From Erysipelotrichales bacterium (GTDB lineage: Bacteria; Bacillota_I; Bacilli_A; Erysipelotrichales; Erysipelotrichaceae): a stretch of 64,000 nucleotides of DNA. The DNA lies in the NCBI GenBank assembly GCA_910575705.1, contig CAJTFG010000004.1:85011-149010 (forward strand), in the 5' to 3' direction. Positions 42,297 through 51,760 of this stretch are shown piece after piece; positions within the stretch are counted from its first letter, which is position 1; the number at the start of each line of letters is the position of its first letter. The translations under genes and the position numbers were made by a program. The notes under the pieces are model-generated. The model did no database searches. It was given only the letters and a program-made list of their open reading frames with translations, and was not told the DNA's origin.

Positions 42297-43613
42297 TCAG
42301 ACGACAAAGTTCTCGTATATGACGGCGATCGTCTTTTCGAAGTCCTTGTTTTCTACACCGACGATGATATTGATTTCTTCACTTCCCTGTGCGATCATGC
42401 GGATATTGATCTCATTTTCTCCCAGCACTTGAAACAGACGGCCGCTGATGCCCGGCCGATAGCTCATATGCCGTCCCACCGTAGCGATTAGGGCAATGTT
42501 ATCGATGATCTTTACCGCATCGCATCCGCATGCTTTCTTTATGTCGGAAACGATATCATATTTGTTGTTTTGGATATCGGAACTGTTTACGACAACGGAA
42601 AAGGAATCGATGCCGCTGGGGATGTGCTCAATGCTGATCTGATATTTTTCAAATACTTCCAGAGCTCTTCGGATGATCCCGATCTCATTGGACATATGAT
42701 TTTTATAAATAGCGATAACGCTGAAATCTTTTTTACCGGCGATACCGGTGATGATCTGTTTATTTGAGGAAGGATCATCATCGGTATCTACAATGATCGT
42801 GCCGGACGCTTCCGGATGGTTGGTATTCAGAATATTTATGGGGATATTCTTTTCTTTTACCGGAAAGATCGCATCTTCATGCAATACGTTGGCACCCATA
42901 TATGATAACTCACGAAGTTCGGAATAGGTGATTTTGTCAATGCGTTTCGGATGATGTACGATACGCGGATCTGCCATCAGGATACCGGAGACATCGGTCC
43001 AATTTTCATACATATCCGCATTCATGACCCGTGCCAATATGGAACCGGTAATATCGCTTCCTCCGCGAGAAAGGACATGAATGCTGCCATCGGGATAGGA
43101 ACCATAAAAGCCGGGAATCACAAAGTTTTCATGCTTCTTCATAAATGCTTCGCAATTTTTTTTCGTAGTGTCAAAATCGATGCTGCCGTCATAGGAAAAG
43201 CGTATGATATCTTTGGCGTCCACAAAGGAAAAACCGAGATATTCTGCCATCAGACGAGCCGTCAGATATTCGCCGCGACTGGCTAAGTCATCTAAGGGGA
43301 TCCCTTCATGCAACTGCTTTTTGATTGCCGCAAGCTCTTCTTCGATCGGATATTGCAAACCGAGCTCTTCTTTTATAGAGAGAAATCGCTCTTCAATGAT
43401 GGAAAAAACCGGATCGCAGGAAACGTGATACATGGTATGCGCGTGACATAAATATAGAAGATCCGTAATTTTATTATCGTTTTTATCGCGTCTGCCCGCG
43501 GCACTGACCACGACAAAGCGCCGGTCTTCATCCGAATGGATGATCGTTTTTACTTTTTGAAACTGATTTTTATCAGCCAGAGACGATCCGCCGAATTTTG
43601 TTATTTTAATCAT
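42297..43613 (-). CDS. lysC: Aspartate kinase
   Basis: 438 residues from ATG 43613 (GGGAGGAAG upstream); the longer frame lies inside hom. K-I-T-K-F-G-G-S-S starts the kinase domain, with S-R-G-G-S-D-I-T-G substrate motif and M-A-D-P-R. Two C-terminal ACT domains follow (S-V-I-A-I-Y-K and Y-R-P-G-I-S-G-R-L-F), so amino-acid feedback is expected. Monofunctional. Overlaps the end of hom by 8 bp. Confidence 0.95.
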   Translation of the reverse strand: MIKITKFGGSSLADKNQFQKVKTIIHSDEDRRFVVVSAAGRRDKNDNKITDLLYLCHAHTMYHVSCDPVFSIIEERFLSIKEELGLQYPIEEELAAIKKQLHEGIPLDDLASRGEYLTARLMAEYLGFSFVDAKDIIRFSYDGSIDFDTTKKNCEAFMKKHENFVIPGFYGSYPDGSIHVLSRGGSDITGSILARVMNADMYENWTDVSGILMADPRIVHHPKRIDKITYSELRELSYMGANVLHEDAIFPVKEKNIPINILNTNHPEASGTIIVDTDDDPSSNKQIITGIAGKKDFSVIAIYKNHMSNEIGIIRRALEVFEKYQISIEHIPSGIDSFSVVVNSSDIQNNKYDIVSDIKKACGCDAVKIIDNIALIATVGRHMSYRPGISGRLFQVLGENEINIRMIAQGSEEINIIVGVENKDFEKTIAVIYENFVV

Positions 43614-44778
43614 AATCTTCCTCCCATGCTGCCATGAAGGCATGCTTATCTTCTTGTTGTATGTTCTGCATAATGGCATGCATCTGATCGGTCGTGATGC
43701 CCTGAATGAAATAATATGTATGTCCTAAATAGGCATGCACTTTGACAGTGATATTTGGAAGTTGTTCCAATGGCATGCTTTTCGTACGTATCCAGTAGCT
43801 AGCTGGGCGTTGAGAAGGATGATAATTCAAATCTTTATCGAGCAAAACAGCATGTGCCTTTTTTTCTATGATATCGATCAGATCTTGAATGACCGCGTTG
43901 GCTGTCGGGAGTTTGCCTGCGCCTTGTCCATAGAATTTAAGATCGCCGATGGTCACACCGTGGATGCTTGCCAGATTGAAATTTTCGGGAACGCTGGCTT
44001 CTAAAGAACCGAGCGGATATAAGCGAGGTTCAATGCTGCAATGATAAGTATCATCGTGTATAGCGGCTGTAGCGATCAGTTTGAGTATTCTGTTTTTTTC
44101 TTTGAAAAATTCAATGTCTGTCTTTGTTACGTTGCGAATACCGAAGACGGGGAACGTATTGGGGATATAGCATTCAAAGGCGATGGATGCGCTGATCTGC
44201 AGTTTGTTTTGAATATCGAAGCCATCGATATCCGCACTCGGATCTGCTTCCGCATATCCCAGCTCTTGCGCTTTTTTCAATATATCAGAAAATTCTGCAT
44301 TGTCCTTGTACATATGATCTAAGATATAGTTGGAAGTACCGTTGAAGATCCCATGAAATTGACGGATGGAATCGATCCTTTTTACATTTTCGATTGCGTG
44401 TATCCAAGGGATGCCTCCTCCTGTACTGGCTTCAAAAAGAAAAGAAACGTCATTCTCTTTTGCCAGCGCCGTAAATTCCCGCATGTATTTGGCGACGACC
44501 GCTTTATTGGCAGTTACCACATGTTTTTTATGTTCCAGACATTTCTTTATATACGTATGAGCCGGTTCTATACCGCCCATTGCTTCTACGACTGCCTCAA
44601 CATCGGAAGATAGGATGTCTTCGATGTCATCTACCATAATCGGAAGGGTTTTCGGTTTATTTTTTCGTATCAAAACGGCATGGACATGAAAGCGGGAAGC
44701 ACATGCTGATGATGAGCTGGTCAGTATTTCATATACGCCGGAGCCGACAGTCCCATATCCTAAAATAGCAATTTTCAT
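43606..44778 (-). CDS. hom: Homoserine dehydrogenase
   Basis: 390 residues from ATG 44778. NAD(P) motif G-Y-G-T-V-G-S-G (7-14), T-A-N-K-A-V-V-A, the catalytic F-E-A-S-T-G-G-G-I-P and G-x-x-x-G-T-S-N-Y-I-L, and D-P-S-A-D-I-D-G-F-D. The C-terminal part is short (about 70 residues) and ends with a possible partial ACT. Makes L-homoserine for threonine. First gene of the minus operon; divergent from thrC. Confidence 0.95.
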   Translation of the reverse strand: MKIAILGYGTVGSGVYEILTSSSSACASRFHVHAVLIRKNKPKTLPIMVDDIEDILSSDVEAVVEAMGGIEPAHTYIKKCLEHKKHVVTANKAVVAKYMREFTALAKENDVSFLFEASTGGGIPWIHAIENVKRIDSIRQFHGIFNGTSNYILDHMYKDNAEFSDILKKAQELGYAEADPSADIDGFDIQNKLQISASIAFECYIPNTFPVFGIRNVTKTDIEFFKEKNRILKLIATAAIHDDTYHCSIEPRLYPLGSLEASVPENFNLASIHGVTIGDLKFYGQGAGKLPTANAVIQDLIDIIEKKAHAVLLDKDLNYHPSQRPASYWIRTKSMPLEQLPNITVKVHAYLGHTYYFIQGITTDQMHAIMQNIQQEDKHAFMAAWEEDYD

Positions 44779-44836
44779 ACGATTTCCTACTTTCTTTTGT
44801 ATTTTTAACAAAAACACTTGTTTTTAAATTGTGAAC

Positions 44837-44865
44837 ATTGTATCATAATACATATCGTATTGCAA
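44837..44865 (-). promoter_or_regulatory. Promoter of hom-lysC-asd
   Basis: Minus strand TTGCAA (44865-44860), 17-bp spacer, TACAAT (44842-44837). Confidence 0.6.
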
Positions 44866-44884
44866 GAGAAAGAAAGTGTTACAT

Positions 44885-46378
44885 ATGAAAAATTTATATC
44901 ACAGTACAAGGAATAAACAAAACGAAGCACATGATTATGAAGCGGTATTGCAGGGGATCGCTGCAGACGGCGGGTTATATGTATGGGACGGTTTAGGAGA
45001 ACATGCAATAGACATCGAAGCGATGCTGTCGGACAGTTATGCCGAAATGGCAGAAAAGATCATGCGGCAGCTGCTTCCCGATTTTTCGGATGAAGAGCTT
45101 CACCGCTGTATTCGGCAGGCTTATGGGGAAAGTTTTGATACCCAGGAGATCACACCGCTGAAGAAAGTGGGAAACGATTATTTTCTGGAGCTGTTTCACG
45201 GTCCTACGTCGGCTTTTAAAGATGTCGGCTTGCAGATGCTGCCGCAGCTGATGTCTTGTGCATTGGCTAAGGAAGCAGGCTGCAAGGTCATGATTTTAAC
45301 GGCAACAAGCGGCGATACCGGAAAAGCGGCACTGGAAGGATTCCGCGATGTAGCACATACGGGAATCATCGTGTTTTATCCGGATCAGGGTGTAAGTGCT
45401 ACACAGCAATTACAGATGGCAACGCAGGAAGGAAGCAATGTCGCTGTCTGTGCTTTGAAAGGTAATTTTGACGATGCGCAATCACAAGTCAAAGCTATGT
45501 TTGCCGATAAGGATTTAAGTGATGGATTCGCATGCGATAACATAACTTTTTCCAGTGCGAACTCCATTAATATCGGCAGACTGATACCACAGGTAGTGTA
45601 CTATTTTTATGCATATATACAGATGATAAGAAATCGGGAAATTCGACCGGGAGATGCTGTGAATTTTTGCGTTCCTACCGGGAATTTCGGAAATGTTTTA
45701 GCCGGGTATTATGCGAAACTGATGGGGTTGCCGGTACGTCGTTTCATCGTTGCCAGCAATGCCAACAATGTGCTCTGTGACTTTCTTACAACAGGCGTAT
45801 ATGACCGTAACCGCCCTTTTCGTAAAACGATATCGCCTTCCATGGACATTCTCATTTCCAGCAATTTGGAAAGACTCTTATATTATATGGGAGAAAAGGA
45901 TACGCAGAAGATCCGCGGATATATGGAAGAGCTGCAGCAAACGGGCAGTTATGCGGTTGATGATAGTTTGAAGCAAAACATTCAGGAACTGTTTTACGGC
46001 GGCTGCAGCAGTGATGAGGAAACAAGAAGCGCTATAAGAGATGTATATCATGCGTATGGCTATGTGATGGATCCGCATACCGCTGTGGGATATAACGTGA
46101 TGAAAGAGTATCAAAAGCAGGATCCTACTCCTTGTATCCTTCTTTCGACAGCGAGTCCGTATAAGTTTTCGAAAGAGGTATATCGCTCTATTTTCGAAGA
46201 GGAACTCACAGAGGAAGAGTTTGCGATCATGGAAAAGCTTGCTATGCGGACATCAACAGAAATCCCACGCAATCTCTTTGCGTTAAAAGATAAGCAAAAA
46301 CGCTTTTACGACTGTATAAAGAAAGAAGATATGCCGCGGTATATCACACAAAAGACAAAGGAGATCTTCTATGATTAG
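44885..46378 (+). CDS. thrC: Threonine synthase
   Basis: 497 residues from ATG 44885, the long (E. coli/yeast-like) class. PLP lysine in H-G-P-T-S-A-F-K-D-V-G, T-A-T-S-G-D-T-G-K-A-A and C-V-P-T-G-N-F-G-N phosphate cup. Converts O-phosphohomoserine to threonine. The ribosome site is weak (GAAAG). Overlaps thrB by 8 bp. Confidence 0.95.
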   Translation: MKNLYHSTRNKQNEAHDYEAVLQGIAADGGLYVWDGLGEHAIDIEAMLSDSYAEMAEKIMRQLLPDFSDEELHRCIRQAYGESFDTQEITPLKKVGNDYFLELFHGPTSAFKDVGLQMLPQLMSCALAKEAGCKVMILTATSGDTGKAALEGFRDVAHTGIIVFYPDQGVSATQQLQMATQEGSNVAVCALKGNFDDAQSQVKAMFADKDLSDGFACDNITFSSANSINIGRLIPQVVYYFYAYIQMIRNREIRPGDAVNFCVPTGNFGNVLAGYYAKLMGLPVRRFIVASNANNVLCDFLTTGVYDRNRPFRKTISPSMDILISSNLERLLYYMGEKDTQKIRGYMEELQQTGSYAVDDSLKQNIQELFYGGCSSDEETRSAIRDVYHAYGYVMDPHTAVGYNVMKEYQKQDPTPCILLSTASPYKFSKEVYRSIFEEELTEEEFAIMEKLAMRTSTEIPRNLFALKDKQKRFYDCIKKEDMPRYITQKTKEIFYD

Positions 46379-47252
46379 GGTACACGTTCCTGCGACAAGT
46401 GCCAATCTGGGGCCCGGATATGATTGTTTGGGATTGGCTCTCGATTGGGAAGGAGTCTTTGATTTTGAAAGGATCGAATCCGGTGTTTCGATTCATGGCT
46501 GTAATGAGCAGTATTGCAATGAAGATAATTTGGTATATCGCTCGTTTCTGCATACGCTTGCGGCGATGAATGAGGAAATTTCGGGAATATCCATCACCAT
46601 TCACTGCGATATCCCCACGCAAAGAGGACTTGGCAGCAGCGCTGCCTGCATTGTCGCCGGTGCGATGGGAGCGAATGCGCTTTTTCAAAACCGTTTAAAT
46701 AAATATGAGCTGTTTTCTTTATGCACCCGGATGGAAGGACATCCGGATAATGTGGCACCGGCGTTATTCGGTCAGCTGACGGTTTCTTTTATCGATGAAG
46801 GACAGCCCAGCATGATACGCTACGGACTTCATCCGCAGTTGAAATTCCTGGCGATGATTCCGCAAACAGGTGTATCGACACAGGAAGCGCGGTCGCTTTT
46901 GCCGGATCATCTCAGTTATGCGGATGCCGTATCCCAGATTGGAAGAAGCGCAGCTTTATGTAAAGCTTTGGAAATAGGGAATCATCTCATTATACGAAAA
47001 GCCTGTCATGATACGATGCATGAACCATATCGACGTCAGCTTATCGAAGAATATGATCAAATGTATGAAATTGCTAAAAAGGCAGGTGCTTCCGCCATGT
47101 TTATCAGCGGCAGCGGATCCACGATGCTTGCCGTCAGTGATGAGGAAAGCATATTGATGGATATTATGCTGGCCGGTAAAAAAGCATTTCCTATCATGGA
47201 GATGAAGATATTGAAGGCCGATCGCATCGGTGCATGGAGTGAGGTGCTGTAA
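46371..47252 (+). CDS. thrB: Homoserine kinase
   Basis: 293 residues. GHMP kinase: V-P-A-T-S-A-N-L-G-P-G-Y-D at the N-terminus, ATP loop P-T-Q-R-G-L-G-S-S-A-A, and the C-terminal S-G-S-G-S-T motif. Phosphorylates homoserine for ThrC. Overlaps thrC and is followed without gap by the ACT-domain gene. Confidence 0.95.
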   Translation: MIRVHVPATSANLGPGYDCLGLALDWEGVFDFERIESGVSIHGCNEQYCNEDNLVYRSFLHTLAAMNEEISGISITIHCDIPTQRGLGSSAACIVAGAMGANALFQNRLNKYELFSLCTRMEGHPDNVAPALFGQLTVSFIDEGQPSMIRYGLHPQLKFLAMIPQTGVSTQEARSLLPDHLSYADAVSQIGRSAALCKALEIGNHLIIRKACHDTMHEPYRRQLIEEYDQMYEIAKKAGASAMFISGSGSTMLAVSDEESILMDIMLAGKKAFPIMEMKILKADRIGAWSEVL

Positions 47253-47687
47253 ATGAAGAAATACTATATCGTAGACCGCGCTATTTTGCCGGATGTCTTA
47301 GATAAAGTGATCGAGGCACGCGCACTTGTACAAAGCGGCGAAGTGAAACAAATATCGGATGCGGTTAAAAAAGTAGGAATATCACGGGGAACATATTATA
47401 AATATAAGGATTATGTATTTTTGCCGAGCAATGATTTAAATGCTCGTAAAGCGGTACTGTCTTTGATGTTGCATCATAAAAGCGGTATGCTTTCAGAAGT
47501 GCTGCATGCGATGTCGGAAGTGAAAGCAAATATTCTCACGATCAACCAGAACATTCCGATACATGATATCGCGAGTATCGTGATCTCTTTCGATATGAGT
47601 GAGATGACGGTCGATATGGATGAACTGATGGTAAATTTGGGGGCTATCGAGGGAGTGAGCAGTCTTCATCTGGTAGCCATTGAGTAA
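47253..47687 (+). CDS. ACT-domain regulator, PheB-like (UPF0735)
   Basis: 144 residues. An N-terminal HTH-like region (I-S-D-A-V-K-K-V-G-I-S-R-G-T-Y-Y-K-Y) and a C-terminal ACT domain (L-M-L-H-H-K-S-G-M-L-S-E-V-L). ATG directly follows the thrB stop, with GAGGTG inside thrB. Proteins of this kind sit beside hom/thr genes in many Bacillota and probably sense an amino acid (inference). Confidence 0.85.
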   Translation: MKKYYIVDRAILPDVLDKVIEARALVQSGEVKQISDAVKKVGISRGTYYKYKDYVFLPSNDLNARKAVLSLMLHHKSGMLSEVLHAMSEVKANILTINQNIPIHDIASIVISFDMSEMTVDMDELMVNLGAIEGVSSLHLVAIE

Positions 47688-47747
47688 AAAATAATTCCCT
47701 TTGCTTGTGAAGTGTGATATAGTACTGCTTATGAAAAGGATGTTTGT

Positions 47748-48470
47748 ATGAAAAAAAACAGAAATTCGATCTGCGGGTACCTCGTATGCATCAGTGCTAT
47801 CATCGTCATGCTGATTACGGCTCTTGATATCGTCTGTTTTCATTCCGGTTTTTATGAGAGGGAATATGAGAACAGCGACCGTGCCGAAGCACTCGGTGTT
47901 TCCGATGAGGATCTTATGGCATCGACTGATGCTTTGCTGGATTATCTGCGCGGAGAACGGGAAGATATCGTTGTCGATATCATTTTGCGCGGAAATGAGA
48001 GAGAAGCGTTCAATAATAAGGAAAAGATGCATATGGAAGATGTGAAAAAACTATATGATCATGTTATGTTAGCACGTACGGGATGTTTGCTCGTTTTGAT
48101 CGGTTGTTTTATATATCTGGCAGTGAAACTGAAACAGAACGTGCTGGAATTCGTGGCAAAGCGTTTTTTGAAAACAGCGGTATGCTTTGTGACAGCCGTC
48201 GTTTTTCTGGGATTTTATGCGCTTGTGGATTTTACCGGTTTTTGGACTGGTTTCCATCGTCTTTTTTTCCATAACGAATTGTGGCTGCTTGACCCGGCGA
48301 CGGATTTCATGATCAACATGTTTCCGGAGCAGCTGTTTTTCCATCTGATTATTTGGATCACCGTATTCTTTTTAATACCGTTTGCGCTTTCCGGAGCTTT
48401 ATGTTATACCTATCTGAAAAACGAACGATTGGGAAATATGCCGGCAGATGAGGAAGTAAAAGAATTATGA
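47748..48470 (+). CDS. DUF1461 (TIGR01906) membrane protein
   Basis: 240 residues with four to five membrane helices. The hallmark segments are visible: F-N-N-K-E-K-M-H-M-E-D-V-K, F-W-T-G-F-H-R-L-F-F-H-N, W-L-L-D-P-A-T-D and P-E-Q-L-F-F. Lactobacillar members are linked to envelope functions; the role is unclear. Ends in an ATGA overlap with maf. Confidence 0.88.
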   Translation: MKKNRNSICGYLVCISAIIVMLITALDIVCFHSGFYEREYENSDRAEALGVSDEDLMASTDALLDYLRGEREDIVVDIILRGNEREAFNNKEKMHMEDVKKLYDHVMLARTGCLLVLIGCFIYLAVKLKQNVLEFVAKRFLKTAVCFVTAVVFLGFYALVDFTGFWTGFHRLFFHNELWLLDPATDFMINMFPEQLFFHLIIWITVFFLIPFALSGALCYTYLKNERLGNMPADEEVKEL

Positions 48471-49024
48471 AACGGGTCATCTTGGCAAGTCAGTCGCCGC
48501 GAAGAAGAGAACTGATGGCAGACAGCGGGATTCCTTTCCTTGCACGGGCGAGCCATACGGAGGAGTTTCTTGATCTATCGTTGCCGATCATTGAAGCGAT
48601 TGAACGTATCGCTTATGAAAAAGCGGCGGCTTTAAAGTCTGCCTATCCGGAAGACGTCATTATCGGTGCGGATACCGTTGTATATTATCAGGATCAAGTC
48701 CTCGGGAAGCCTAAGGATCATGAGGATGCGTTTCGCATGCTGAAACTTCTGAGCGGTCAAACGCATAAAGTGATTACCGGAGTGGCGATCATCAAAGGCG
48801 ATCGCAAAGAACTGTTTCATGCGGTAACCGAAGTGACGTTTTATCCTTTGACAGAAGAAGAGATCCGGGAGTATATTCACACGGAAGAACCGCTTGATAA
48901 AGCAGGTGCTTATGCGATCCAAGGATTTGGGAAATTTCTTATTGCAAAAATTTCGGGTGACTATTATAATGTAGTAGGTCTTCCTATTGCGCAGTTGTGT
49001 CGCCGATTGAAAGACTGGAGATAA
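48467..49024 (+). CDS. maf: Maf-family nucleotide pyrophosphatase
   Basis: 185 residues. S-Q-S-P-R-R-R-E-L start, I-I-G-A-D-T-V-V, G-K-P-K-D and the Y-A-I-Q-G-F-G metal-ligand segment. Hydrolyses dTTP/UTP or modified nucleotides to monophosphates; linked with septum control in B. subtilis. Coupled to the DUF1461 gene. A tRNA gene starts one base after its stop codon. Confidence 0.93.
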   Translation: MKRVILASQSPRRRELMADSGIPFLARASHTEEFLDLSLPIIEAIERIAYEKAAALKSAYPEDVIIGADTVVYYQDQVLGKPKDHEDAFRMLKLLSGQTHKVITGVAIIKGDRKELFHAVTEVTFYPLTEEEIREYIHTEEPLDKAGAYAIQGFGKFLIAKISGDYYNVVGLPIAQLCRRLKDWR

Positions 49025-49025
49025 T

Positions 49026-49099
49026 GCCGACATAGTATAGTGGTAATACAGAGCAATGGTAATGCTCAGCGCCCAGTTCAATTCTGAGTGTCGGCACCA
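49026..49099 (+). tRNA. tRNA-Thr (anticodon GGT), atypical
   Basis: Acceptor GCCGACA/TGTCGGC, D-stem GTAT/ATAC, perfect anticodon stem GAGCA/TGCTC with GGT after T33, CCA encoded. The T-stem has a C-A mismatch and the variable loop is only four bases. Starts one base after the maf stop and has its own terminator. Confidence 0.82.
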
Positions 49100-49110
49100 T
49101 ATAGGTAGAG

Positions 49111-49136
49111 AGTCCTTGCTAAGAGGGCTTTTTTTA
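49111..49136 (+). terminator. Terminator after tRNA-Thr
   Basis: AGTCCT / AGGGCT stem (one G-U) and eight T residues. Confidence 0.8.
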
Positions 49137-49185
49137 TTAAAACAGAGAGATCATAGGATATTTTTCATATTTGAAAGGAGGAACT

Positions 49186-49608
49186 ATGATAAGGGCATTT
49201 GAAAAAAAGGATATCGATGCGGTTATGCGAATATGGAAGAACGAAAATATAAAAGTTCATGATTTTATTTCTCAAAGATATTGGGAAGATCATTACGAAT
49301 ATGTTAGAGAGATTTTACCGAACGCTGAACTATATGTTTTTGTACAGCATGAGGAAATTGCGGGGTTTATAGGCTTACATAACGATTATATAGAAGGTAT
49401 CTTCGTCGATGAAAAGAGTCAAGGAAAAGGGATAGGAACAGTGTTACTGGACACAGCTAAGAACAGCAGAGATACATTGAAATTGAGTGTATATAAGAAA
49501 AATACAAGTGCTGTTCGCTTTTATAAGGCGAACGGTTTCGTGATGACAGATGAACATGAGGATATTCATACAGGGGAAATGGAATATCGTATGATTTGGA
49601 ATAAATGA
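49186..49608 (+). CDS. GNAT-family N-acetyltransferase (YiaC-like)
   Basis: 140 residues from ATG 49186 (AAAGGAGG upstream). I-E-G-I-F-V-D-E then S-Q-G-K-G-I-G-T-V-L-L acetyl-CoA loop, and N-T-S-A-V-R-F-Y-K-A-N-G-F motif B. Short single-domain enzyme; substrate unknown (protein lysine or small amine). Confidence 0.88.
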   Translation: MIRAFEKKDIDAVMRIWKNENIKVHDFISQRYWEDHYEYVREILPNAELYVFVQHEEIAGFIGLHNDYIEGIFVDEKSQGKGIGTVLLDTAKNSRDTLKLSVYKKNTSAVRFYKANGFVMTDEHEDIHTGEMEYRMIWNK

Positions 49609-49642
49609 CATTAGCGTTGGGTCGTATGAGAGGAAAATCACT

Positions 49643-50134
49643 GTGAATAAACAAGAAATTTATAAATATTTAAAAGAAAGAGGGATATGGCATGAAATAA
49701 CGGAGCATGCAGCTGTTTATAATATGGGAGAGTTATCGCAAATCGATATTCCTTACCCGGAGGCAGATGGAAAAAATCTTTTTGTTCGTGATGATAAAAA
49801 AAGAAACTACTATCTTATTACCGTAAAAGGTAATAAAAGGGTAGATTTAAAAGAGTTTAAAAATAAAAACAATACTCGCTCTTTAAGTTTTGCTTCAAAA
49901 CAGGATCTGATGGATATCATGAAGCTGATGCCCGGCTCGGTAACGCCGCTGGGATTATTGAATGATAATGAGCGAAAGGTACAATTTTACATAGATAAAG
50001 AGTTTATGGAAGATTCCTGTCTTATCGGAGTGCATCCCAATGATAATACGGCAACAGTATGGCTGAAAACCGATGATCTGATTGCTGTTATAGAAGGGCA
50101 TGGGAATCAAGTATATGTGATAGACATCGAATGA
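49643..50134 (+). CDS. ProXp-type aminoacyl-tRNA(Pro) editing protein
   Basis: 163 residues from GTG 49643, with GAGGA about nine bases upstream; no ATG fits. YbaK/ProX fold: H-E-I-T-E-H start, conserved Lys in Y-L-I-T-V-K-G-N-K-R, G-S-V-T-P-L-G-L and G-V-H-P-N-D-N-T-A-T. Free-standing deacylases of this family clear mischarged Ala-tRNA(Pro), so it acts in translation quality control. Confidence 0.9.
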   Translation: MNKQEIYKYLKERGIWHEITEHAAVYNMGELSQIDIPYPEADGKNLFVRDDKKRNYYLITVKGNKRVDLKEFKNKNNTRSLSFASKQDLMDIMKLMPGSVTPLGLLNDNERKVQFYIDKEFMEDSCLIGVHPNDNTATVWLKTDDLIAVIEGHGNQVYVIDIE

Positions 50135-50356
50135 GATATCCTTTGCAATAAGGGCTCCGCCCCGATTATAAGATATGAAATTAGGAAAAAGGCATGCTGT
50201 GTATGATCAGAAAAAAGATGGTGGTAAACGATTTAACATAGAAGCATAGAGTTTCTTTTTTTGGAAAAGGATATTAAAAACTCACCTATTAGGAGTTGTA
50301 AAATATGATATAACGTGTAAAATAACAATATGTTATAAAAGAAAAGAAGGGTTTGT

Positions 50357-51751
50357 ATGATCGGATTTATCCATTCCATATTAGGTTTCAGACGTTTGAA
50401 ACCTGCACAGAAGATCGCAGTCAGCTTTTTATTAGTCATAATAACCGGAACCGTTTTGCTGACGCTTCCGATATCCAATCGGGATTTTCAATTTTTGGAT
50501 CCGATCGACGCCCTGTTTACCTCAACGAGCGCTACATGTGTTACCGGTCTTGTGAGTGTGGTTACCTATGACCAGTACAATGCATTCGGTCAAGCTGTTA
50601 TTTTGGTGATGATACAGGTCGGCGGTTTGGGTTTGATGACGCTCATGGCGTTTCTTATCCTGTTTGTTAAAAGCCGCTTGTCTATGAATGAAAAAATGGC
50701 GATGAAAGAGATGTTGAATCAGGATAAGGTCTTGGATATGCGCCGTTTTCTTATGGATATCATACGCTATACGGGTTTGTTTGAAAGTATCGGAGCGGTT
50801 TTATTATCCTTTGTGATGATCCCTCAATTCGGTATATTAAAGGGTATTTGGAAATCTGTATTTCTGTCGGTATCTGCTTTCTGCAATGCCGGTTTTGATA
50901 TTATCGGCAGCGACAGTCTGGCACCTTATGTACATGATCCTCTCGTATGTTTTACGATTATGGCGCTCATTGTGTTAGGCGGCTTGGGGTTTGCCGTATG
51001 GTTTGATCTTCGCGATAAACTGACGCTGCTGTGGAAACGAGACATCACGTGGAAGAAATTTCGTAAGAGTTTAACGCTGCATACGCGTTTGGTGTTGGGA
51101 ATGACGTGCATTTTGATTTTCGGGACAGCCATGTTGATTTTACTTATGGAGTTTCAAAATCCGGAAACGATCGGCAACTTTACCTTTCCTGAAAAGATCA
51201 TGACTTCTCTTTTCGAGTCGGTTACCCTTCGTACGGCAGGGTTTGCGACGATATCGTATGGTTCCTTGATGCAGGGAACTAAATTTTTGATGATGCTGAT
51301 CATGTTTATCGGAGGTTCTCCCGGAGGAACGGCAGGAGGTATTAAAACGACAACGATAGCGGTGTTGATTTTGTTTCTTGCGGCAACCTTTAAAGGAAGA
51401 GAGACCGTCGTATGCCGGCGAACGATATCCAAAGAGACGATCCTTCATGCGCTTATGATCTTCTCCATCAATATCATCGTTTTATTAACGGGAATTTTTC
51501 TACTATGCATGCTGCAAAATGATTCTTTTTTGGATATGGCATTTGAAGCGGTAAGCGCTATGGCAACGGTTGGTCTGACAACCGGATTAACGCCCCACTT
51601 GAATGTTTTCGGCAAATTGATTATTATATCACTGATGTTTATCGGACGCATCGGCATCGTCACGCTTGTGATGTCTGTTATGCGGTCAAATAAAAAAGAA
51701 GGCAGTAAAAAAAGTCTGGCATATCCGAGCGGAAATGTCATTGTGGGATAG
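50357..51751 (+). CDS. ktrB: KtrB/TrkH-type potassium channel subunit
   Basis: 464 residues. Four M1-P-M2 repeats with selectivity-filter turns T-S-A-T-C-V-T-G-L, F-C-N-A-G-F-D, R-T-A-G-F and T-V-G-L-T-T-G-L. Short N-terminus typical of KtrB rather than TrkH. Imports K+ with the RCK protein encoded next. The 222 bp upstream are AT-rich; no ydaO-type motif or gene was found there. Confidence 0.95.
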   Translation: MIGFIHSILGFRRLKPAQKIAVSFLLVIITGTVLLTLPISNRDFQFLDPIDALFTSTSATCVTGLVSVVTYDQYNAFGQAVILVMIQVGGLGLMTLMAFLILFVKSRLSMNEKMAMKEMLNQDKVLDMRRFLMDIIRYTGLFESIGAVLLSFVMIPQFGILKGIWKSVFLSVSAFCNAGFDIIGSDSLAPYVHDPLVCFTIMALIVLGGLGFAVWFDLRDKLTLLWKRDITWKKFRKSLTLHTRLVLGMTCILIFGTAMLILLMEFQNPETIGNFTFPEKIMTSLFESVTLRTAGFATISYGSLMQGTKFLMMLIMFIGGSPGGTAGGIKTTTIAVLILFLAATFKGRETVVCRRTISKETILHALMIFSINIIVLLTGIFLLCMLQNDSFLDMAFEAVSAMATVGLTTGLTPHLNVFGKLIIISLMFIGRIGIVTLVMSVMRSNKKEGSKKSLAYPSGNVIVG

Positions 51752-51760
51752 GAGATGTCT

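Noticed and set aside
44779..44884. T-box or threonine attenuator between hom and thrC
   Set aside because: Only 106 bp between divergent starts, with promoters but no T-box sequence, leader ORF or terminator.
50135..50356. Possible c-di-AMP (ydaO-type) riboswitch before ktrB
   Set aside because: The region is AT-rich with only one short GGGC/GCCC stem; none of the conserved riboswitch segments is visible.
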